Positions 59,140 through 64,000 of a stretch of DNA of 64,000 nt are shown here, one piece after another. A program made the translations under genes and the position numbers. This DNA comes from Acanthococcus lagerstroemiae (lineage: Eukaryota; Arthropoda; Insecta; Hemiptera; Eriococcidae), in the NCBI GenBank assembly GCA_031841125.1, contig CM063106.1:40358001-40422000 (forward strand). Reading direction: 5' to 3'. Every line of letters begins with the position of its first letter. The stretch's first letter is position 1. A model generated the notes under the pieces. It was not told the origin of the DNA. It searched no databases and worked only from the letters and a program-made list of their open reading frames with translations.

Positions 59140-59982
59140 AGAAAGCTAACAGATTATAATTCAAATGATATTGATTTTGTTGTAAAACAACGTGCACTTC
59201 TACAAAAAAATATTGAATGTGCAAAGTTAGGTCAAGTGAATAGAAAACTAGAAATGGAAGAAAACTATAAACCAATCATTGATACAATAAAAGACCTTAA
59301 GCCTGTAATACAACAACCAGTATTACCTATGATTGCTGACAAACCAAGAGAAATTACCTATGAACGGTCAGAGGAAACACCAGGATTTGATATGTCTCAA
59401 AGTCTTGCATGTAGATATTTGTCTTACTATACTAATAAAAAAATACCTACTGATTCAACTTTTGGTATTAGATACGAAAATAAAGATTATTATATAGGAA
59501 ATGCACGACTCATGGAAGTTCATCATTATGCTGATAATGATCGTGCTGATATTAAGCTAAGTAATGACACTACCCTTTATCCAGGAACACAAGGACTATG
59601 GGAATTACTAACTATGCAAAAACCTGAAAATTATACTGATGAAGACCTGAAAAATTATCAAAAAATTATTCTCAGTACAGAATCTTATCGTTCTGAGAAT
59701 GGACAAATTAAAAGTAGTCGTGGGTACAAATATTTAAATTTCATCCAACCTATGTTGATTGAGAAGGAACTCATACTTTCACATCGTGGCTCTGGTCTTA
59801 AGAAAATTTATACCAATCAGACTGATTATAAATACTGGAACGATCCTAAAGAATTAATTGATCGATTTACAATACTGAAAGGTATGTGGGAAGCAGGTAA
59901 TCATAATCCACAAATATTCAATGAAATGACCAACATTCGGGAGGAACTGATAGAAGCCAAAAAAAATTTAAAAACCTTATAA
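59137..59982 (+). CDS. Conserved uncharacterised Polinton-associated protein, 281 aa
   Basis: The N-terminal 75 residues are helical and charged. The core (about 88-215) contains ARYLSYYTNKK-type, DSTFGIRYENKDYYIGNA, YPGTQGLWELL and TDEDLKNYQKI phrases, and the C-terminus (about 235-281) is helical. The same core, with the GT.GLWELL motif, follows the ATPase in related insect elements. I believe it carries a DUF label (possibly DUF8207) but could not verify this. Its position among the capsid and packaging genes suggests a structural or DNA-handling role. Start follows TATAA. Confidence 0.8.
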   Translation: MRKLTDYNSNDIDFVVKQRALLQKNIECAKLGQVNRKLEMEENYKPIIDTIKDLKPVIQQPVLPMIADKPREITYERSEETPGFDMSQSLACRYLSYYTNKKIPTDSTFGIRYENKDYYIGNARLMEVHHYADNDRADIKLSNDTTLYPGTQGLWELLTMQKPENYTDEDLKNYQKIILSTESYRSENGQIKSSRGYKYLNFIQPMLIEKELILSHRGSGLKKIYTNQTDYKYWNDPKELIDRFTILKGMWEAGNHNPQIFNEMTNIREELIEAKKNLKTL

Positions 59983-59985
59983 TAA

Positions 59986-60735
59986 ATGTTTACTAGAAAA
60001 AATCATCATTATTTGTATGAATCAGTTGAAAAAATTCAGAATAACACGGGGAAAATCTTAGAGTCTGTTCTGAAAATTGTCATAAAAGATGTTGGCGAAA
60101 TTTCAGATATGATAATACAATGTATAAAAAATGTCATTAATAATGAAAATTATACTGTTGGTATAATAGAGTATGCTAATGGTGTGAAAGAGTACATAAA
60201 CAATATAAAGGATAACACAAGCAGTATTTTACCACAACTGAAAAAGATTACTGAACATGATCAATCAGCTGTAACTGAACTGAAAAATATTACGCGGCAG
60301 GTAGTTGGATTGGCTACCACCTGCGAGAATTCACTTTTCAATATTACCCAATTAGGAGCAATTTTAACAGAATTGAAAAATATATCAAAAACAAATCAAA
60401 ATATTCAGAAAATATTGGAGGAAAATGTTCAAGAAATATTGGAGGGAAATTTACCACAAAAAATTGAAAATATTCAGAAAATATTGGAGAAAAATTCACA
60501 AACAACTGAAAATATTCAAGAAATATTGGAGGAAAATTTACCACAAACAAATGAAAATGTTCAAGAAATATTGGAGGAAAATTTACCACAAACAACTGAA
60601 AATATTCAGAAAATATTGGAGAAAAATTCACAAAAAACTGGAAATATTCAGAAAATATTGCAGGAAAATTTACCACAAACAAATGAAAATGTTCAAAAAA
60701 TATTAGAGGAAAAGACAGAAATGTTCAAAATGTAG
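59986..60735 (+). CDS. Coiled-coil protein with 14/15-residue repeats, 249 aa
   Basis: Residues 1-130 are mostly helical with spaced hydrophobics (SVEKIQNNTGKILESVLKIV). Residues about 135-245 are seven or more repeats of the type NIQ(K/E)ILEENLPQTNE, alternating with 14-residue NIQKILEKNSQTTE forms. The regular I/L spacing predicts a long coiled coil, as in fibre, spacer or scaffold proteins. No family is recognised. The DNA repeat is about 42-45 bp, so copy number may vary between element copies. Frames on the other strand and phase are shadows of the repeat. Confidence 0.8.
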   Translation: MFTRKNHHYLYESVEKIQNNTGKILESVLKIVIKDVGEISDMIIQCIKNVINNENYTVGIIEYANGVKEYINNIKDNTSSILPQLKKITEHDQSAVTELKNITRQVVGLATTCENSLFNITQLGAILTELKNISKTNQNIQKILEENVQEILEGNLPQKIENIQKILEKNSQTTENIQEILEENLPQTNENVQEILEENLPQTTENIQKILEKNSQKTGNIQKILQENLPQTNENVQKILEEKTEMFKM

Positions 60736-60777
60736 GTTATCATGAAGGTCAATAGAAAATGTCAAGTAATATAAAAA

Positions 60778-61593
60778 ATGCAGTCATTAGTTGAACTTGA
60801 AGCCAAAGAACTTCATAAACCTGTGATAAAAAAATTTCAGAAAAGAAAAATTATCACAAATGAAATCAATGAAATCTGGGCAGGTGATTTATTAATTATG
60901 TCCCAGTATTCAAAAGAAAATAGGGGTTATAAGTATATGTTAGTAGTTATTGACACCTTCTCAAAAGTACTCAGGATAAAACCCCTCAAGGAAAAAACAG
61001 GGAAAGAGGTTTCTCAAGCTTTTGAGAAAATTATTGAAGAAAGCGAATATGGTCCACCTAAAAAATTACATGTCGACAAAGGTACAGAATTTGTAAATTC
61101 AGTTTTTAAAAAATTAATGGGAAAATATAATATTCATATGTATCACACAGAGAATGAGGAAAAATCAGCAATTGGTGAGAGAGTAAACAGAACCATTAAT
61201 GGGATGTTGAGAATAATTTTTGAGATTCATAAGAATCATAAATGGGTTCCATTTATACCAGAGATATTGCACGAATATAATAATGTGAGGGTACATAGAA
61301 CAATAGGAATGCGTCCTTGTGATGTGAATAAAACAAATGAACAAGAAATTTTTCATAGAATGTATTCTTCAAGTTTCTCCACGCGACCAAAATTCAAGGA
61401 AGGAGATCGTGTGAGAATACCCAAAAAGAAAGAAACTTTTGAGAACAAGTATAAGAACAACTGGACAAGAGAAATATTTGTAGTTGACAAAGTATTCCAC
61501 ACAAACCCTCCCGTCTATTCTATTAAAGATTTGAAGGGTGAAGAAATTTTAGGTAAATTTTATCGCCAGGAACTTCAAAAAACAGTTTTCTAA
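60778..61593 (+). CDS. Retroviral-type integrase (rve)
   Basis: 271 aa. Catalytic residues D37 (IWAGDLL), D100 (LHVDKGTEF) and E134 (AIGERVNRT) are all present in the rve arrangement. The C-terminus has an SH3-like segment (KFKEGDRVRIPKK, about 207-219, and VYSIKDLKGEEILGKFYRQEL at the end). The N-terminal zinc-binding HHCC domain of longer relatives is absent or reduced to about 30 residues. The enzyme would join the element's ends to host DNA. Intact; preceded by 42 bp of spacer. Confidence 0.93.
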   Translation: MQSLVELEAKELHKPVIKKFQKRKIITNEINEIWAGDLLIMSQYSKENRGYKYMLVVIDTFSKVLRIKPLKEKTGKEVSQAFEKIIEESEYGPPKKLHVDKGTEFVNSVFKKLMGKYNIHMYHTENEEKSAIGERVNRTINGMLRIIFEIHKNHKWVPFIPEILHEYNNVRVHRTIGMRPCDVNKTNEQEIFHRMYSSSFSTRPKFKEGDRVRIPKKKETFENKYKNNWTREIFVVDKVFHTNPPVYSIKDLKGEEILGKFYRQELQKTVF

Positions 61594-61610
61594 AATTTTC
61601 TACTATAAAT

Positions 61611-63029
61611 ATGAGTAAAAACTGTGGATTATCTAAAAGAGGTGGTGATATTGTGGATACAATTGGTAAATATGTACCATTTCCACTTCACTGGCCCGGA
61701 TATAAAGCTCTTGGTCCTGGTTCGAATACAGACCTCGATATTCAAAAAGGTGTAAAACTGAAAAATAAATTAGATGAAATAGCTATGGATCATGATGTAG
61801 ATTATGCAAATACAGATGATCCTCATGAACGTGATTATGCTGATAACAGATTCACATGGCGAGCCTGGGAGCGTGTCAAAGATCCTAATGCTAAATTAGA
61901 TGAAAAAATTCCAGCATATGTAGCAGTAAATTTAATGAAATTAAAACAGAAGTTAGGTTTAGGAATTTATAAAAAATTTTATAATATAAATAATATGAGT
62001 AAAAACTGTGGATTAGGACAACATTTGCGATTACCTAATGAAATATTACCTAAAAAAGGTGAAGGATTTTATATTGATCGAAAAACAATCACTAATAATC
62101 AGAAAAAAGAAGGCAAAGGATTTCATATTGATCGAAAAACCACAACCAATGATCTCCCAGAAATAATGAATTATTTGAATAATTTATATGTTAACAAACA
62201 GGAAAAAAAAGGTAAAGGATTTTATATTTATCGGGAAACCGCAATCAATGGTCGAAACAAAAAAGGGGAGGGTATCAAAGTAAGTAGATACATTAAATAT
62301 CCTATCAATCCAGATAAGGAACAACTTGACAAAATTAATATTGGTGTTGAAAAAGGGGTACCTGTTGTACTAAATTTAGGATACGAAAATTTAATCAGAA
62401 CTAAAAATAGCACACAGAACGAAACATATTTACCTCTAACAAAAGCACAAGTGAATCAAATTGAGACAGCAAAAACCAAGGAAAAAGGTTTAAAGCTAAA
62501 ACTGAACAAAACACAACTGAAGCAGGTTAAAAATGGTGGATTCTTCCCACCAGCTATCCTAGCAGGATTGGCTGCTATTGCAGCAGCTAAACCTGCTGTA
62601 GAAGTAGGTACTAAAATAGTAGAAACTGTAGGTAATTTAATATCAACCGCCAAGCAAGCAATTGATAATAAGAAAGCCAATGACGAGTTAGTAGAAGAGA
62701 GAAAACGTCGTAATGAAAAGTTGGAGTACAAGTCTGGTGAAGGCATAGGACAATATCTACAAATACCTAACGAAGTTCTAAAGAAAAAGAGCGTTAAAAA
62801 AATAAAAAATGGCGTTAAAAAAATAAAAAATGGCGTTAATGGTAGTATTCAAAAAGACTGTTTAGGTGTTGAGAAAAATAAAAGAGGCGTTAAAAAAATA
62901 AAAAATGGCGTTAAAAAAATAAAAAATGGCGTTAAAAAAAGAAAAATTGGGGGTGACATGATCACTCAACAAGTAATTAAAAAAATCTTAGATAATGAAA
63001 AAAAAAAAAAAAATAACCATCAAGAATGA
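61611..63029 (+). CDS. VP1-like phospholipase A2 / minor capsid protein
   Basis: 472 aa. Residues 20-65 match the parvovirus VP1-type PLA2 domain: GPG calcium loop (35-37) and MDHDVDY with H61, D62 and Y65. That domain cuts phospholipid in endosomal escape of parvoviruses. Further on are four glycine-lysine bounded repeats of the GKGFYIDRK type (about 149, 168, 202, 220), a hydrophobic segment GGFFPPAILAGLAAIAAAKP (about 309-345) like adenovirus core/minor proteins, and a basic tail of GVKKIKN heptads (about 394-448). M129 begins a second copy of MSKNCGL with its own TATAA context, so this may be a fusion of two genes or have an internal start. Confidence 0.88.
   Translation: MSKNCGLSKRGGDIVDTIGKYVPFPLHWPGYKALGPGSNTDLDIQKGVKLKNKLDEIAMDHDVDYANTDDPHERDYADNRFTWRAWERVKDPNAKLDEKIPAYVAVNLMKLKQKLGLGIYKKFYNINNMSKNCGLGQHLRLPNEILPKKGEGFYIDRKTITNNQKKEGKGFHIDRKTTTNDLPEIMNYLNNLYVNKQEKKGKGFYIYRETAINGRNKKGEGIKVSRYIKYPINPDKEQLDKINIGVEKGVPVVLNLGYENLIRTKNSTQNETYLPLTKAQVNQIETAKTKEKGLKLKLNKTQLKQVKNGGFFPPAILAGLAAIAAAKPAVEVGTKIVETVGNLISTAKQAIDNKKANDELVEERKRRNEKLEYKSGEGIGQYLQIPNEVLKKKSVKKIKNGVKKIKNGVNGSIQKDCLGVEKNKRGVKKIKNGVKKIKNGVKKRKIGGDMITQQVIKKILDNEKKKKNNHQE
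62790..62960 (+). repeat. 21-bp coding repeat for a basic heptad
   Basis: GGCGTTAAAAAAATAAAAAAT occurs in two blocks (62790-62840 and 62883-62945) and encodes GVKKIKN. The A-runs are prone to slippage. Confidence 0.85.
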
Positions 63030-63384
63030 CGCATTAACTAATTTTGAAATAGAAGCATATGCTGAAAAATTGCAAATACCTCATTTCAGAGGAGTTTTTA
63101 TGCTTGATGAGCTACCACCAAAAATCAAAAAATATGAATGTGGAATTGTAAATTTAGACACTTCAGACCACTCTGGAACTCATTGGACTGCTTACTGTAA
63201 GAATGATTCACAAGTTGATTTTTATGAACCGTTTGGTAACATTCCACCACCAGAATTAGTGAAATATTTTGGACAGTCTAGAATTACTTATAATTATACG
63301 CAGGATCAAAAACTTGATGAAACAAATTGTGGTAGACGGTGCATAGAATATTTATTAAAAATTAAAAAAAAATACTATAAATGA
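62995..63384 (+). CDS. Adenovirus-like cysteine protease
   Basis: 129 aa. H63 (SGTHWTAY), E78 (DFYEPFGN) and C116 (TNCGRRCIEYLL) form the His-Glu-Cys arrangement of the adenovirus maturation protease; a Gln lies ahead of the Cys (Q103 or Q105). Such enzymes cleave capsid and core precursors at GG-X-type sites. The start ATG lies in an A-run, overlaps the previous gene by 35 bp and lacks the TATAA context, so translation may be coupled or the true start is elsewhere. The next gene overlaps its end by 4 bp. Confidence 0.9.
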   Translation: MKKKKKITIKNDALTNFEIEAYAEKLQIPHFRGVFMLDELPPKIKKYECGIVNLDTSDHSGTHWTAYCKNDSQVDFYEPFGNIPPPELVKYFGQSRITYNYTQDQKLDETNCGRRCIEYLLKIKKKYYK

Positions 63385-64000
63385 AATATATAAATGGTTC
63401 TTACAGTATGCTTATGAGCGGTACAGATTCTGTTCTTTATCATGATTTTAGTGGAGTTGATGACATTATTAGACTCAACCCTAATAAAGAATGGGAAATT
63501 GGGTTAGAATCTTTCCACACGTCTTATCGTTTTTTCAATATAACTGTAACTAAAAACAATTCACTTACTTTTTATAAGGAGGTGAACGAATTACCTACAA
63601 CTATAGTACTTGATCCTGGTATTTATGAAGTAGCTGATATTATTAAATGTATACATGAAAGTAAACATGCTAGGGCTGCTAATATAACCTTGAAAATAAA
63701 TAAATACGCTCATACCATAATAATGGGGAGTCCATCACATATAATAGATTTAAGAGATGTGACTTCTGTTGGTAATATATTGGGTTTTACTAAGCAAATT
63801 ATACCAGCTGGAAAAGAAGTTGAATCTGATAGCCACGTTAAAATTTTTCCTATTGAAAGCATTAAGGGGATATGTAATGAATGTAATAACGGTAATGAAA
63901 AAATACTTTTTTATTTTCCTATATCATCACTACCCGGAGAAAAAATAATCTATACACCAAATGAAACTCAATATTATAGAGTGAGAAATAAAGAAATAAG
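63381..64000 (+). CDS. Penton-like minor capsid protein, 5' part (runs off window)
   Basis: ATG 63381 overlaps the protease stop and lies in CTATAAATG. It is open for all 206 codons to the window end. It includes RLNPNKEWEIGLESFHTSYRF, TIVLDPGIYEVADI and a VTSVGNILGFTKQIIPAGKEVESD block followed by YFPISSLPGEKI. This order matches the single jelly-roll penton-like proteins of Polintons. The protein would sit at capsid vertices. The C-terminal part and the major capsid gene are expected downstream. Confidence 0.82.
   Translation, partial: MKYINGSYSMLMSGTDSVLYHDFSGVDDIIRLNPNKEWEIGLESFHTSYRFFNITVTKNNSLTFYKEVNELPTTIVLDPGIYEVADIIKCIHESKHARAANITLKINKYAHTIIMGSPSHIIDLRDVTSVGNILGFTKQIIPAGKEVESDSHVKIFPIESIKGICNECNNGNEKILFYFPISSLPGEKIIYTPNETQYYRVRNKEI

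Larger units (their letters stand above)
38400..64000 (+). mobile_element. Polinton/Maverick- or adintovirus-like element (right end outside window)
   Basis: The plus-strand gene set is protein-primed PolB, packaging ATPase, retroviral-type integrase, VP1-like PLA2 minor capsid protein, adenovirus-like protease and penton-like protein. This is the diagnostic combination of Polintons and adintoviruses, large virus-like DNA elements integrated in animal genomes. The block is very AT-rich and its late genes are all intact. The left boundary is set loosely before the 67-bp array; true terminal inverted repeats and the 5-6-bp target duplication cannot be tested because the right end is beyond 64 kb. 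A 12.7-kb insertion breaks the polymerase, and a GC-richer block lies at 40620-41434. Confidence 0.88.

Noticed and set aside
60344..60706. Extra frames over the coiled-coil gene on both strands
   Set aside because: Shadows of the 42-45-bp repeat of the real gene at 59986-60735.

Overview
This is eukaryotic, repeat-rich nuclear DNA. It most likely comes from an arthropod, and an insect is the best guess. The guess rests on the mix of elements: RTE-like and Penelope-like retroelements, hAT, mariner and Helitron remnants, and a Polinton/adintovirus-like element whose polymerase carries an endonuclease VII-type zinc domain. The species cannot be named from the sequence, and I found no host gene I could defend.

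From 1 to about 38.4 kb the window is a graveyard of transposable elements. It holds a 768-bp TA-flanked inverted-repeat element (1691-2458), a Helitron helicase remnant (about 4.9-5.2 kb) and non-LTR ORF1 and reverse-transcriptase remnants at several places. A mariner-like fold-back element (19512-20264) has its empty site preserved in a neighbouring tandem duplicate. An RTE-like element on the minus strand is split by a 2.9-kb Penelope-like element (22951-25882) and a hAT-type element (25942-27143). Two Helitron-like repeats stand head to tail (31.4-34.1 kb), and a 5'-truncated reverse-transcriptase copy sits between 390-bp direct repeats (36.1-37.8 kb).

From about 38.4 kb to the window end lies a large Polinton/Maverick- or adintovirus-like element, all genes on the plus strand, very AT-rich and with mostly open frames. 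In order it has a 67-bp tandem array and AT-rich leader, two unassigned genes, the N-terminal part of a protein-primed family B DNA polymerase, a 12.7-kb foreign insertion, and the rest of the polymerase. Then come a packaging-type ATPase, a conserved uncharacterised protein, a coiled-coil repeat protein, a retroviral-type integrase, a VP1-like phospholipase A2/minor-capsid protein, an adenovirus-like cysteine protease, and the start of a penton-like minor capsid gene that runs off the window. Together these supply replication (PolB), integration, genome packaging, capsid maturation and capsid parts. The major capsid gene and the right terminus would lie beyond 64 kb. Nearly every gene starts within a TATAA(T)AAATG-like context, which suggests a shared transcription-start signal.

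The 12.7-kb insertion (42257-54957) has its own inverted ends beginning CCCGTT and is flanked by TT. It contains nested elements (two hAT-type elements, a TAA-flanked inverted-repeat element, a KRBA2/Ginger-like integrase pseudogene between inverted repeats, an ORF1 remnant, and an element full of GTCAGA motifs), but I saw no transposase of its own. It breaks the viral polymerase gene, so the element probably cannot replicate by itself unless the insert is removed or polymerase is supplied from elsewhere.
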